Source: Phialophora verrucosa (Eukaryota; Ascomycota; Eurotiomycetes; Chaetothyriales; Herpotrichiellaceae). Taken from it: 64,000 nt of DNA. The notes under the pieces are model-generated. The model saw only the letters and a list, made by a program, of their open reading frames with translations, was not told the origin of the DNA and ran no database searches. Positions 12,074-23,760 of the stretch are shown here, one piece after another. Position numbers and translations under genes: made by a program. Position 1 is the stretch's first letter. Each line of letters opens with the position of its first letter. Where the stretch lies: positions 186,001-250,000 of the forward strand of contig MSED01000008.1 of NCBI GenBank assembly GCA_002099365.1, in the 5' to 3' direction.

Positions 12074-13330
12074 CATTAACCCTGTCCGTCCGCTGGCGGG
12101 GGTTCGGGAGGGAATCAGCGGGTTCGTGTTTGTCTCGCTTACTCTTTGGGTAACAAACATTAGCGTGCGAGGATTTGCATAGCGCGGCGTTTTGATTTTT
12201 GGTTTCGCCTTTTCCTGTCCATTGTGAAAAGTCATGAGGGAAGGATTTGTCGAGGCTGGCTTGCTGGCTGGCCTCGTTTCTGAAAGATTCCAACCCATAA
12301 TTACCACATAATCACATACATGCTCAGTCCCGTTCGACGATGGGATTAGACATATGATACCCGGGGTTGACTTGCCTTTCTTGAACCTCTTGGCAGTACA
12401 TACCTCGAAACGCGCATACCAGGAGACGTTATATAAATCCCCGCAAAAGCTTGTCTACAGATTCTCTACTCATCAAGACCGTCACACCGGCAGATCCCAA
12501 TACAATGCTGTTTTGGTATGCCTGGCCTGTGATGGGATTGTGACAGCCGATAGGTGAAGGAGGGCGTTGTTGTTCTGCGTTATGTAGTATATACGTGGGC
12601 GCCTTAGATGGCCTCCCTGCCTCCTCCCTTCCTCGACTCAAAGTATATACGAGGCAGAGTATGCCGCTTCCTCTTGATTTCGCACTTTTGTTCTACAAAT
12701 ACAGTGGCACGGGTTGTAGCCCTACAGTAAGGACCGGAGTCGAAGTTGGGGTGGCCAAACTGTGGAGGTGAATTTGTGACTGGCATGAGTTCCAGGGTTG
12801 TCTTGCCGCATGTCGAAGGACATGTGTCTTCAGCGGCGATGCTGGGAGGAACGGTATGAGGGACTCATGGAGCTCCAGAGTCACAAGAGCATCAGTGTCT
12901 TGGGGATGCTCTGATGGGAATGAGGCTTGCTCCATTCTCTTTCCTGGTGACGGACACAGATTAAAAACTGGCAGACAACACGAAGGAGTGGACATAATCG
13001 CATTCTATCTTGCCGGAGCTAGATGATATTTCCCGACGCATGCATATGTATAACCGTCTACTCTGAGATCTAGGCATCTCTCTGAGGTTCGTTCCCAAAC
13101 ACCCGGGTCGGGTACTGTATTCTTCCCCGACCCGCAGTCTTACTTGACCGGAAAGAAAATGACATGTCCTATGCGAATCTCCCCATGCCTTCACTTTTTT
13201 CTCGCGTCACGCTCGGAAAGATCTCGGGTAGGCACATCTCTTACCCGAGTTTTTGCCCAGGTTCTCGGCATGGTGTCTCATGCTTATGCAAAGATGCCTG
13301 CGCCAACAGCATCGACAGGTATCATGGGAC
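12074..13330. other. Intergenic region, convergent gene ends
   Basis: About 1.26 kb between the ends of the DHA1 transporter (+) and the alanine:glyoxylate aminotransferase (-). I see only short random ORFs. Confidence 0.6.
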
Positions 13331-14956
13331 TTAGTTCTTTCCCTTAGCCTGCTGCACCTCGGCCAGACCCTCCTTCAAGGCATCAAGTGCCTTGTCAACA
13401 TCACCTCTCGACTCATCCGTAATCGACACCCCCATGTGGCCGAAACGAATGTATCTCGCCGCAATCTCCCGGTGCAGGCCGCCCGCGAAAATGACGCCCC
13501 TGCTCATAAGCTTGGGGAGAATCTCGGGCGGAGTCAGGCCCTCGGGTAAATAAATTGCCGTCATGGTGTGAGCAGCGTTTGCAGGGTCCAAGGCCAGTTC
13601 CTTCAGACCCAATTCCTTTACTTTGGCCTTCACGTAGTCACTCACTTTCTTGTGTTGAGCAAAGCGATCGGCAATTGGTCTCGAAAGGATCTGCTTCAAG
13701 GAGGTATTCAAGGCCTGGACCAACTGGGTTGGAGGAGTTGCAAAATATGAAGGCTTCTTCGCCTCGTAGTTCTGCATGATTGGCAACCAGTTCTTGAAGC
13801 TCGCATAGTAGCTTCCTGGCGGGGATTTGCGAGCCTTGAAGACATTCATCGCCTTTTCCGAGACCATTGTGATCGATAGACCCGGCGGGCATCCAATAGC
13901 TTTTTGAGACGCAGTCAGGCACACATCAATTGCCATGTTATCAAAGTGGATCTCCTCCCCTCCCACGGAGCAGACGCCGTCGACGACCAAGAGTGTGTCC
14001 GGGGAGACGCGGCGCACAAGGTCTGAAAGGGGCTGGATCTGGGAAAGCACGCCGGTGGAGGTGTCGACGTGTGTAACCGTAACGGCCTTATACTTCTTCT
14101 CTTTCAGCGCGGCTTCAATGTCGGGCAGCTGTGGCCTGTCTCCAATGGGAGCCTTAAGCTGCGTAGGCTTTGCGCCGTACGTCGACAGGCAGTCCGCAAA
14201 GGAATCTCCGAAGTATCCAGTGTGTAGGACGAGCACGTCTTCACCAGGTTCGATGAGGTTGGCCGCCACCAGATCCCAGCCCAGAGTACCGCTGCCTGCA
14301 AGCACAAAGGGCTGTGAGTTGGGATTGCTGGTCTGGAACAGTTGGCGCAGCTGAGTCAGAGTCTCGCCGAAGGTATTGACGAACGGCTGGCCGACGTGGG
14401 ACTGGGCATAGTGGCCCATAGCCTGGGAGACCTCATCGCTGATCTCGATGGGGCCGGGAATCAGGAGAGAAGCGTGAGGAGGTTGCGAAGACATATTGGC
14501 GGAAGATGAAGTGGACAATTGTCTCTTCTGCACTTCCGAGGGCGATTTCGGAAGAGGGGCAGGTGGTGACGGAGGATTCCAAGGAACGTCGTCCGAAGGC
14601 AACGAAGCCCGCTCAGTGGTATATGGTGTGTTGATGGGAGGGTACGAGGACGGTTGGTGTTCTTCCAAGTGCCTTGAGATCAAACTCAAGCGACTGGAGG
14701 CTTGGGAATATGGACGTGAGCGTGAGGAAGCCAGCTTGAAAAAATTCCGGGACGTCACGGCGTAATTGACTGTGGGGGATTTGGATTCGGACTGGGATTT
14801 GGGGAGCGATTGGACGTGCAGTGGCCGATGCAGGAGGCGTGCGGGGGAGCAGCCGACAGATGCAACTGATCTCGAGAAAGGACTGTGATGCGACAACGGA
14901 GAGCAGAGCGAAGAGGAAAGGGACCGATGATAGAGAGATGGAGTCACAGCAGCCAT
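13331..14956 (-). CDS. Alanine:glyoxylate aminotransferase with long mitochondrial-type leader
   Basis: One uninterrupted 541-aa frame. From residue 155 on it matches the class V PLP aminotransferases of the AGT/Agx1 type: LLIPGPIEISDEV near the start, an AGSGTLGWD cofactor-phosphate loop, VVDGVCSVGG with Asp326, and Lys352 in TASQKAIGCPPG as the PLP lysine. The reaction is alanine plus glyoxylate to pyruvate plus glycine. The first 154 residues are Ser/Arg-rich, almost free of acidic residues near the start, and contain runs such as RNFFKLASSRSRPYSQASSR, as in a mitochondrial presequence. Yeast-type enzymes lack so long a leader. An internal Met155 (14492-14494) starts a full-length catalytic core, so a second, non-mitochondrial form is possible. 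The C-terminus (KGKN) is not a PTS1. The function call is strong. Localisation is inferred. Confidence 0.9.
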   Translation of the reverse strand: MAAVTPSLYHRSLSSSLCSPLSHHSPFSRSVASVGCSPARLLHRPLHVQSLPKSQSESKSPTVNYAVTSRNFFKLASSRSRPYSQASSRLSLISRHLEEHQPSSYPPINTPYTTERASLPSDDVPWNPPSPPAPLPKSPSEVQKRQLSTSSSANMSSQPPHASLLIPGPIEISDEVSQAMGHYAQSHVGQPFVNTFGETLTQLRQLFQTSNPNSQPFVLAGSGTLGWDLVAANLIEPGEDVLVLHTGYFGDSFADCLSTYGAKPTQLKAPIGDRPQLPDIEAALKEKKYKAVTVTHVDTSTGVLSQIQPLSDLVRRVSPDTLLVVDGVCSVGGEEIHFDNMAIDVCLTASQKAIGCPPGLSITMVSEKAMNVFKARKSPPGSYYASFKNWLPIMQNYEAKKPSYFATPPTQLVQALNTSLKQILSRPIADRFAQHKKVSDYVKAKVKELGLKELALDPANAAHTMTAIYLPEGLTPPEILPKLMSRGVIFAGGLHREIAARYIRFGHMGVSITDESRGDVDKALDALKEGLAEVQQAKGKN

Positions 14957-15357
14957 GGTAGCCGTGTTTGTGGTAATACCACCGAGAAATTGCTTCTACG
15001 GCTCACGCGTTGTGGGTTTGTCAAGGCAATTAATCTGGGCCCCGGATTCAAAACAATTTTTCCCTCCTCTTGACAATGGGGGCGCCAGGGGCACAGAAAT
15101 AGGCTGCCCTAAGCTCCCACTTGGCTGCATCTGGCCGGACATCTGAGCGGCGGTGCGAACTGCATCCATCCATTACGCGAGGGCTGATTGGAGAGGTAAC
15201 GAGGAGGCCAGTAAGCGCACGTGATCGGCCTGGATTGTGGACGGCCTACTCGACGAGATCATGGAATTGTCCCACCGATGCTCTGAAGTTAATCCGATTT
15301 CTCGTCATCAAGGATCATTATTTTATAGGACAGTGACCAACTGCAAATCCATCCGTG
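14957..15357. promoter_or_regulatory. Promoter of the alanine:glyoxylate aminotransferase
   Basis: This 400-bp gap separates the aminotransferase start from the 3' end of the carboxylesterase, both minus-strand genes. Read on the gene's strand it holds a CCAAT box (ATTGG at about 15187-15191) and a CACGTG at 15218-15223, about 260 bp upstream of the start. These suggest CCAAT-complex and bHLH input, but nothing here proves binding. Confidence 0.4.
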
Positions 15358-17244
15358 CTAGTTTGAGGAAAGTCCGACGACACTTCCGAGTAACTGCAAC
15401 CGTTCCATCTGGAGATTTTGTTCAAATGTCTTCAGGTCCATTTCAGGGGCTTTTAGCGACATCAATGCGCCCTCTATTGCAGCCCATCCATCATAGCGTC
15501 TCCGACCCCAGGGATCGCTTTTGCTCTCTTCTTCATCCTGCGAGACGGTCTTTACATGCCAGCCTCGAATGTCATCGCAGACTGCAATCCTCGCGTCACC
15601 GGTTCCCGAGACCTGATGGACAATATACTCGTCCCACGGCTCTTTCCCGTTTGCAAACATGATCCACCTCTTTGCAGTCTCTCTGGCCTGGTTCTCGAGC
15701 CATCCGTCCCGGTGTCGCGGGTATCGGTCCAGTAGTGTCAGGAACAGGAATAAGATTTCCACAAAATGGTGGCCTGTCACAAAGCTGTGCTCTGAGCCGG
15801 GAAACGGATTCGTCAAGCCGAATGAATAGCGGTAGATTTTTCGCTTCTTGGCCGAACCCGAAGCCGTCGCACTCTGGAGAGCGAGCTCGTTGGCCATATT
15901 ATGAGTGGGCTGCGAAAACAGCAGGTCGCCAACAAGGTACATGACGTTGCTCCAGAAGAGGTTGCCATCTACCTGGGCGGCGAGCTCGAGAGTGCCAGGT
16001 AAGTTGTATGTTTCCAGCAGCCTGGCGGCCTGCTGTTCCGGGAAAATGGACCTGACAGTATCTAGAAGACGCTTCGGTGAAGCACCTCGGACGAAGTCCC
16101 TGAAGACGTAGCCCTCCCAGAAATTGTCGCCAATGATAATATCTTCAAGCCAAGGGCAAGATGCTATTAGCGACGTCTGCGCTGAGAAAGTCGGGCTTCC
16201 TCTTGGAAACAGCGGCTTCCTGATGCTTACGCCAGGTATGTCTCCGATAAAAGGTAAGGTGTGCTGACCGGGATACTTTGCAAGCAGTTCCGCCGGCACT
16301 TGACGAAGCTTCCTCACTCTTTCAGCAGCACTCGAGTCCTCAATCCCGAAGTATTTCAGCAGACCCTGGTATTCTGCGTTCTTTTGCTCAAACGTGCCAT
16401 GTCCAAAGATGACTCCGGACTGAAGGATGACTCTGTTGAACAGCCGCTCGGGAGAGCCGCACATATGATACACCAGGAAAATACTCCCGGCGGACTCGCC
16501 AAAGGCAGTGATGTTGTTCGAATCACCACCGAAGCCACCAATGTACTTGTGAATCCACGCGAAAGCTGCACGCTGGTCTTGGATGGTCAAGTTGAAGGGA
16601 CCATGAGGTGAAACCGAGGGGTCAGCGTTGTACTCGTCAAGAACGTCTTGACAGACCATGCTGCCAAGCCAATTGAGCCGGTAGCCAATGTTGACCGTGA
16701 CGGCGTGCAAAGATAGCTCCGATGAGTAGGCTGCTAGCGCAGCGTTGGAATGGAGGCCATCAACATGGCCTATGCCCTCTTGCGCGCCGCCACCGTGTAC
16801 GTAGACCATGACAGGCCGGCGTTTCTGTTCTTTCCCGTCTGCAATGGCGGAGAGACACGGCTCGGGCACAGAGATGCTGACGGTAAGACATGTAAACTCG
16901 TCGAATTCCAGGCCGAGATCATCCTCAAGCGCTCCACCATAGGCAGCAAACCAACTGGGCTTCGTGGCACCAACTTGAGGACAGGCAGCCCCGAATTGTG
17001 TAAAGTCCCTGTGAGGCCGACGATCGAAACTTGCTGGGATGCTGTCCTGAGGAATGCATGGTGCAAAGCGTCGGGGCACTTTCGCGAACGGGACAGAACA
17101 GAACTGTACGACTGAAGGGCCGGGAAAATGAGGGGAGTTGATGAGGCGGCCTGTCAGGGAGCCTAATTGCGGGTGTCGATGTGTATAACGTGGCCCGGTG
17201 TAGGACCGTCTTCCGGTGGTGGAATTGGTGTTTGAGTCCGCCAT
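15358..17244 (-). CDS. Type-B carboxylesterase / cholinesterase-like hydrolase
   Basis: An intronless frame of 628 aa. The ATG at 17244 is chosen because the in-frame codon further upstream at 17256 is GTG. The nucleophile elbow FGESAGS places the catalytic Ser near residue 251. YVHGGGAQEG supplies the oxyanion-hole glycines. DQRAAFAWIHKYIGGFGGD is the family block before the nucleophile. A late GHHFVEILFLF segment is a good candidate for the catalytic His. Members hydrolyse carboxylic esters or amides. The substrate is unknown. No secretion signal is seen, as the N-terminus is polar and Ser/Thr-rich, so it is probably intracellular. It faces away from the nucleoside hydrolase gene across a 0.9-kb shared promoter. 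Confidence 0.88.
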   Translation of the reverse strand: MADSNTNSTTGRRSYTGPRYTHRHPQLGSLTGRLINSPHFPGPSVVQFCSVPFAKVPRRFAPCIPQDSIPASFDRRPHRDFTQFGAACPQVGATKPSWFAAYGGALEDDLGLEFDEFTCLTVSISVPEPCLSAIADGKEQKRRPVMVYVHGGGAQEGIGHVDGLHSNAALAAYSSELSLHAVTVNIGYRLNWLGSMVCQDVLDEYNADPSVSPHGPFNLTIQDQRAAFAWIHKYIGGFGGDSNNITAFGESAGSIFLVYHMCGSPERLFNRVILQSGVIFGHGTFEQKNAEYQGLLKYFGIEDSSAAERVRKLRQVPAELLAKYPGQHTLPFIGDIPGVSIRKPLFPRGSPTFSAQTSLIASCPWLEDIIIGDNFWEGYVFRDFVRGASPKRLLDTVRSIFPEQQAARLLETYNLPGTLELAAQVDGNLFWSNVMYLVGDLLFSQPTHNMANELALQSATASGSAKKRKIYRYSFGLTNPFPGSEHSFVTGHHFVEILFLFLTLLDRYPRHRDGWLENQARETAKRWIMFANGKEPWDEYIVHQVSGTGDARIAVCDDIRGWHVKTVSQDEEESKSDPWGRRRYDGWAAIEGALMSLKAPEMDLKTFEQNLQMERLQLLGSVVGLSSN

Positions 17245-18177
17245 GTCCAGGTACACTGTATCTAAGAACGATAGAATAGAGGGATGCTTGAGAAGGAGTA
17301 TCGGTGGGTACTCAAAACGTGCGTGCCAAATTGTTCATGCCTTGATCCGTGTAGGCAGTGCCAACGTGGTCTCGTAGTATACTTCATGCATCATTCTTCA
17401 GCAGCTAGCCCTTTCTAGCCACCGTATCGGGGTGACCTTGCATGATACTAGTGCCATCAGTCGGTTATGGGTGAGCTACTACTGTGCTAGGGGAATCAGG
17501 CGGATTTAACAACCTTGGTCAGGAGGGATTGCCTTCGCGATCTCAGATTTGTCGACTGCGACCTCATCACCCAGCAGACAGACAAGCTCACGACCGTCTC
17601 ATATGCAGGTCTGCGGCCTCTGCACGGATCCTAAACCTGATCACCACAACTGACTAAGAAGACAAATCACGCCTGGATGCTTCTGCATGTCGTATCTCGT
17701 AAACTGAGAGCCGAATATCAACCGGGCGGAGGAACTTCTCGCCGTCGCAAGACTTGCCTGGAAAGGACGGCACGTCACATCACGTAGGCGCACGTGACCT
17801 TACCTAGTTACAAGCTTCGGTGCCGCCAAGAAAGCGGAATTCGCCGACAACGGGCACTATTCCCGATTCTCTCCTCGATCTCATCCCCTCCATCGATTGA
17901 TGCGCGGGCACACAATAACGAAACAATCACGAGCAGCCAGCAGTCAGACCTGCGTGTGATTTCGGCCAGGACTTCCTAGGCCTTCAGCTCTCAAGCATTG
18001 CGTTATTCACCTGTCTTTCAAAGGACTGTCTGGGCTGGCGTGCAACAACGGATTTTGCAACGTCCGCCTGACCACCATCATTCTTCCGCTTGAGTTGGTG
18101 CCTTGGCTTGAACCTCATCGCGCTATCGGGTCGATGAGATATTAGTTGCTCGACCGCCTACAAGTATCATCTCCACC
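17245..18177. promoter_or_regulatory. Divergent promoter, carboxylesterase / nucleoside hydrolase
   Basis: This 0.93-kb region lies between two divergently transcribed genes. It contains the phased CACGT cluster listed separately. The 200 bp before the nucleoside hydrolase ATG are pyrimidine-rich on the + strand. No convincing small ORF was found. Confidence 0.5.
17771..17796. promoter_or_regulatory. Three CACGT motifs at exact 10-bp spacing (bHLH-type sites)
   Basis: CACGT occurs at 17771, 17781 and 17791. The last is a full CACGTG E-box followed by AC. The equal one-turn spacing puts all three on the same face of the helix. CACGTG is the core bound by fungal bHLH factors of the Cbf1/Pho4/SREBP type. 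The cluster lies about 385 bp upstream of the nucleoside hydrolase start. Confidence 0.45.
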
Positions 18178-19476
18178 ATGGGACCGAAGAACCGCATCAT
18201 CATCGACACCGACCCCGGGGTCGACGACGTCCTCGCCATTCTTCTGGCCCTCAGCGCCAAGGCCGACGACCTGGAAGTGCTCCTGATCTCCCTGACGTTT
18301 GGCAACGTGGACGTGCGCTCATGCCTCCGCAACGTCGTCGCAATCTTCCACATCTTGGAGAAGGAACTCCTCTGGCGCAAGTCACAAGGCAAGCCCATCG
18401 GCTTTGAGGGCATCACGAAGTTCAAGCCCCTGGTCGCCATTGGCGCGGACGAACCCCTCCAAGACCGCATCGAAAGCGCCGACTATTTCCACGGCGTCGA
18501 CGGCCTGGCAGGGACACACACGAGTCATCCGCACTTCTCCCCCCAGGAGGACTGGGATCGCCTGTTCGAGCAGCCGCCGCCGGACGACGATCTGACGAAG
18601 AAGGCCAAGCCGGAAGTCAACATCGAGGAGCCAAGCAATGCATTCGTCCCGTCCCTAGAGCCGGCTCACAAGGAGATCTTGCGCCTGTTGCGAGAGAACG
18701 AACCCGGGACCATCACGCTCATTGCGATCGGGCCGCTGACGAACTTTGCCCTCGCCGCCGCCGAGGACCCGGAGACCTTCCTGCGATGCAAAGAGGTGGT
18801 CACCATGGGAGGGACGGTCGACGGGATCGGCAACGTCACGCCTGTGGCCGAGTTCAACGTCTACGCGGACCCGTACGCCGCCGCGAGGGTATACGCGCTG
18901 TCGTCGCCCATTCCGGCGAGCACGATGCCCGTCGCCACAGAGGGGGAGAGAAGCGTCCACTTGCCCCACTACCCGCCCCGTCTGTCGAAGCAGTTGAAAC
19001 TCACGCTCATGAGCCTCGACATCACCGAATACCACATGCTGTCGCGCGGCGAGTTCACCGGCTTTGCAAAACCGTTCCTCGACCAAGGCTCCCCCCTTGC
19101 CGCCTGGATGTCCGCCTTCATGACGCCCATGCTGGACAAGATGGAGCGGCTGCACATCGGCCACGAAGGCGAAGGTGCCGCCCTTGCACTCCACGATCCC
19201 CTCTGTATCTGGTACGTGCTTACCCGAGATGATGTGCGATGGAAGGCGAGCGCAAGAAGCCCTGAGGATATCAGGATCGAAACAGCCGGCCAGTGGACCC
19301 GTGGTATGACGGTGGGTGACAAGCGGGCGAGACGGAGGAGGAACTCGGATGGCGAAGTGCCCCACGACAGGGGAAATTGGTTAGGAAATCGCAGTGGGAA
19401 CAGGGTGGACCGGTTGCTCGAAAGCCCCGGCCGCGAGGAGGCGAGCCAGTATCTATTGAAGTCGATTTTCGGTTGA
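18178..19476 (+). CDS. Inosine-uridine-preferring nucleoside hydrolase family protein
   Basis: An intronless 432-aa frame starts at an ATG in CACCATGGG. RIIIDTDPGVDD at residues 6-17 is the hallmark N-terminal motif whose aspartates bind Ca2+ and the ribose hydroxyls. VTMGGTVDGIGNVTPVAEFN is the second family block. ALHDPLCIWY carries the late His-Asp pair at about 339-340 used for leaving-group protonation and metal binding. The reaction is hydrolysis of the N-glycosidic bond of ribonucleosides in purine/pyrimidine salvage. An insert of about 50 residues with an acidic, Pro-rich stretch (about 125-155) is longer than in the protozoan enzymes. The C-terminal tail is very basic (KRARRRRN). It is probably cytosolic. 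Confidence 0.9.
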   Translation: MGPKNRIIIDTDPGVDDVLAILLALSAKADDLEVLLISLTFGNVDVRSCLRNVVAIFHILEKELLWRKSQGKPIGFEGITKFKPLVAIGADEPLQDRIESADYFHGVDGLAGTHTSHPHFSPQEDWDRLFEQPPPDDDLTKKAKPEVNIEEPSNAFVPSLEPAHKEILRLLRENEPGTITLIAIGPLTNFALAAAEDPETFLRCKEVVTMGGTVDGIGNVTPVAEFNVYADPYAAARVYALSSPIPASTMPVATEGERSVHLPHYPPRLSKQLKLTLMSLDITEYHMLSRGEFTGFAKPFLDQGSPLAAWMSAFMTPMLDKMERLHIGHEGEGAALALHDPLCIWYVLTRDDVRWKASARSPEDIRIETAGQWTRGMTVGDKRARRRRNSDGEVPHDRGNWLGNRSGNRVDRLLESPGREEASQYLLKSIFG

Positions 19477-20081
19477 GGGATGTCAAGGAGATACGTGTGC
19501 AAGTATCTTTTGGAAGTCAATCTTTGACGCTCGACAGTCATGGAAGGGATGTTGGTCGAAAGGGGCTTAAAGGCCTGTTGGCCCCAGGGAGCGTACTCGT
19601 AACAGAACGAGCCTCACTGCATGCTACCTAGAAGCGAAACTGCATGAGATCGTGTTTATACTTGGGTTGCATGGCACGGAGACTAGATAGCACGATCCTC
19701 TCTTCCGGTACTTGGCACATTTCCTAGAGTTCTGCCCCCTGACATACCTAGCAGTGGAGAAATTGCCCGAAAAGAGTCTGTATGGATGGACAGTGGGATA
19801 GAAGTGGAAGGGGATGTCGACGACCTTGTTACCATGAGTCTCTGAGAAGTGAAGTGGAAACGATGCTTTTACGACCCGACCCGACCGGATCGGACCAGAT
19901 CAGATCAGACCAGATTGAGCGACGATCAATCTATACACATATACATACAAGAGACACATATCCCACACACTTTCCTCAACAGATCCATGTCTGCGCGGCA
20001 ATCTGCGCGGCGCTGTAAACTCTCGTCGCCGTGCTTCTGCTGTATCTCTGCGCTGCTCCTGTACGTGGTTTGTGAAGCATC
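19477..20081. other. Intergenic region between convergent genes
   Basis: About 600 bp with no supportable gene. It includes an irregular repeat at about 19876-19917 built from GACC(C/G)/GATC(A/G)-like words (for example GATCAGATCAGACCAGAT). Confidence 0.6.
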
Positions 20082-20873
20082 TCACGCTTCCTTGGCCTTC
20101 GACGACTCACCATCCACCCCCATCTTCACAAGCATGTCCCTATACGGGGCGAACAACTCCGGCCCCTCGGGCGTGAGGCCTTTTGTCCAATCCAACCCGG
20201 GCTCCGCCTTGGCAATCGCCCTCTGATACCCGTCCCTGTGCGCCACGCGTTGCAAGTAGGCCAAAACGGCCTGGTAAGGCGACAAATCGACGCGATACCA
20301 CTGCCGCCCCGTCGTGAGCGACCACATGGTCATGACGTCCGCGAGCGTAAAGTCGTCCCCGGCAAGATACGCGCCTGTGCTCGCAAGCCGCGCATCCAGA
20401 GCGGCCAAGTGTTTGTGGATGCCGGCCATGACGATGGACTGGGAATAAGGCGTCGCGCCTGCGGGGTCCATGGTCAGGGCCATCATTTTGCGGAAGAAGG
20501 ACGGGCCCAGGCTCGCGTTGGCGTAGTGGAACCAGAAGACGTAGTCGGCGTAGTCGGCGTGGTCGGGCTTCAGGGCGAGCTTCCCCGCGCCGTGGATGCT
20601 GTTGATGTACTCTGCGATGGCGCCGGATTCGGACATGTTGAACTCGACGCCCGTGACCCGGTTGGTCGTGGTGATGACGGGGGCGGAGCGCTGCGGTGTC
20701 AGGGCGGCGAGGTCGGGCGGCGCGAAGATGGGCGCCCGCGTGTACGTCTTGAGCGTGTAGGGGATTTCGAGCTCCTCGCACAGGAAGACTATGCGTTCGG
20801 ATTGCGAGATGTGCAAGTGGTGCACTGTTAGAGGTGGGAGTTGCGATTGGGATTGAGATTGGGATTGCGACAT
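20082..20873 (-). CDS. Glutathione S-transferase family protein
   Basis: An intronless frame of 263 aa. The N-terminal thioredoxin-like domain (about 14-100) begins after a Ser-Gln repeat. It includes SERIVFLCEELEIPY, a cis-Pro region around QRSAPVIT, and the glutathione-binding ESGAIAEYI block near residues 82-90. The helical C-terminal domain contains YLAGDDFTLADVMTMW, the conserved N-capping/hydrophobic-staple region of GSTs. Members conjugate glutathione to electrophiles or reduce peroxides. The protein is probably cytosolic. The first residues (MSQSQSQSQSQ) are encoded by a hexanucleotide repeat whose length may vary. A TATA box lies about 155 bp upstream. Confidence 0.9.
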   Translation of the reverse strand: MSQSQSQSQSQLPPLTVHHLHISQSERIVFLCEELEIPYTLKTYTRAPIFAPPDLAALTPQRSAPVITTTNRVTGVEFNMSESGAIAEYINSIHGAGKLALKPDHADYADYVFWFHYANASLGPSFFRKMMALTMDPAGATPYSQSIVMAGIHKHLAALDARLASTGAYLAGDDFTLADVMTMWSLTTGRQWYRVDLSPYQAVLAYLQRVAHRDGYQRAIAKAEPGLDWTKGLTPEGPELFAPYRDMLVKMGVDGESSKAKEA

Positions 20874-22529
20874 TGTGCTGATGGTGGTGAGGCGAAGACG
20901 GAGAGCTGGGGCTGGAAGGAGTAAAAGCAGGATGGGTAACAGTTTGCGAACGCGAAAGGTGAGAGGGTGAATGGGAATGTGAGTGTGAATGTGATGGTGT
21001 CGAGGTTGGAGCTTATGATCTACTTTATTTTATACCTCGCTCGCCCGCCTTGTTCACAGCTGATAGGAGATATCGAAGTAGCTGTGACAGCTAGCTAGCT
21101 CTAACTCTTGCCGGGGACTTACCAACGCAGCATCTTGATGGGTTGCTCACTCTGTGTGATGATGTTGATCCAATGGACGGACGGATCAACGTCACAAGGA
21201 GGAGAGCCGAGTTGCTTGGACACTAAGGACTCAGGATCTTCACGACCTCGGTTACGAACAGACAGTGCGCCGCATGTCTGTAGAGCCGAGAATAGAGTTC
21301 CAGAGAAATAGAGTCACATCTGCACACTGTAACATGGAGCAGTCTTGAGCTGATTAAACAGGACGCCTTGAAAAGACCACATGATGGAATCCGGGTTCAG
21401 AAAAAAGCGTGTTCGCATGAATATCTTCCACCGACCACGACGCGGATATACATTAGCTTTCCGCCCAGGCTGCCGCCTATGACTCAAGTTCGACCGTGAG
21501 CATTTGTTCCCTGCATCATCCATTGGAAAGAAGCAGGTTATTAGCTGCTCCTCGGAGTCAATCATGGCTCCCCTATATCCATCTAGTCCGACCGTTGTAA
21601 TTCTGCATTGCTTGGATAGCCTGGATAGGTGACATGGAAGGTCCAGTGCGCATTTTCTCTGCCTAGGAAACCGAAACAATCAGCTCGCCTGTCGCACCGC
21701 TTGCAGCTACTAGCGAGCCAGCGAAACATACGTCCAGTGGATTTAATAGACGCAATAGGAGACCTTGCTGTGGATGAGCCGAGCATGGACTGTGCAGGCT
21801 CCAAAGCCTCATACCGATTGCCAAATTCGGCGACGTCCTTCTTGGGCATGGTCACACTGAATGTACCCAACCTCCTCTACTCGGAAATGCCGGCAGCTTT
21901 ACAGGTCGTCTCCACCTTGGGAGTTGTCCATGTCCCATCATATGGCACCTGATAAGGCAGGGACTCTGCGAGTGAAATTGGCGTTGACAGTGATGATGAG
22001 GCCGTCGACGGAAAGCACAGGGAGCGAGTCATGCTTGAGTTTTGGAAAAATGCTTCGTCTATCACTGTGCTGCCCAAAGTACGCTCAATCCCTGAATGTT
22101 CCGCTTATGCAAGCTCAAATAACAAAGAGCCATTCCGGGACACGCGTCGCATTTCGGTAGAATGCAAAGGGCGAAATGAAGCTCCGTTAAGCCCTGCGGC
22201 CTGCGGTCACTCAAGTTTTCGGTCCTAGTCATCCTCGGCCTGCCTCGTTATCCTGCATGGTCTCATGCACATCGTTATACCATTCCCACCTGCTGGAGTT
22301 GGCCATCTCAACGCGCCAGAAGAAGTCGCTTTGGAATTGTCCGCGCAAATGGGCCGTGATCTCCATCGGGGGGTAACGACAAGTGCGCCATCCAGTGCAC
22401 TTGGCGACTTCCTCTGGCTCGAGCGCTGGTGTCTGTAAGTCCCCTTCCAGACTGGCACGTTTCCAACATGTGCTTCATTGACCTTTCGCCGAACGGCACC
22501 CTTTCCAGGTATGTTGGTACAGGACAGGC
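20874..22529. other. Intergenic region upstream of the GST gene
   Basis: About 1.65 kb. The first few hundred bases are the GST promoter. ORFs on both strands around 21.3-22.5 kb show no recognisable motif or consistent intron pattern, so no gene is called. Confidence 0.5.
21026..21034 (-). promoter_or_regulatory. TATA box of the glutathione transferase gene
   Basis: On the minus strand the sequence reads TATAAAATA, a near-consensus TATA element about 155 bp upstream of the GST start codon. Confidence 0.45.

Positions 22530-23760
<1,231 letters not shown>

Noticed and set aside
18655..19365. A 236-codon minus-strand frame inside the nucleoside hydrolase
   Set aside because: It shadows the hydrolase coding strand. 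No domain is visible.
20140..20831. Long frames of about 200 codons in other phases of the GST gene
   Set aside because: They are Arg/Gly-rich shadows of a GC-rich coding sequence.
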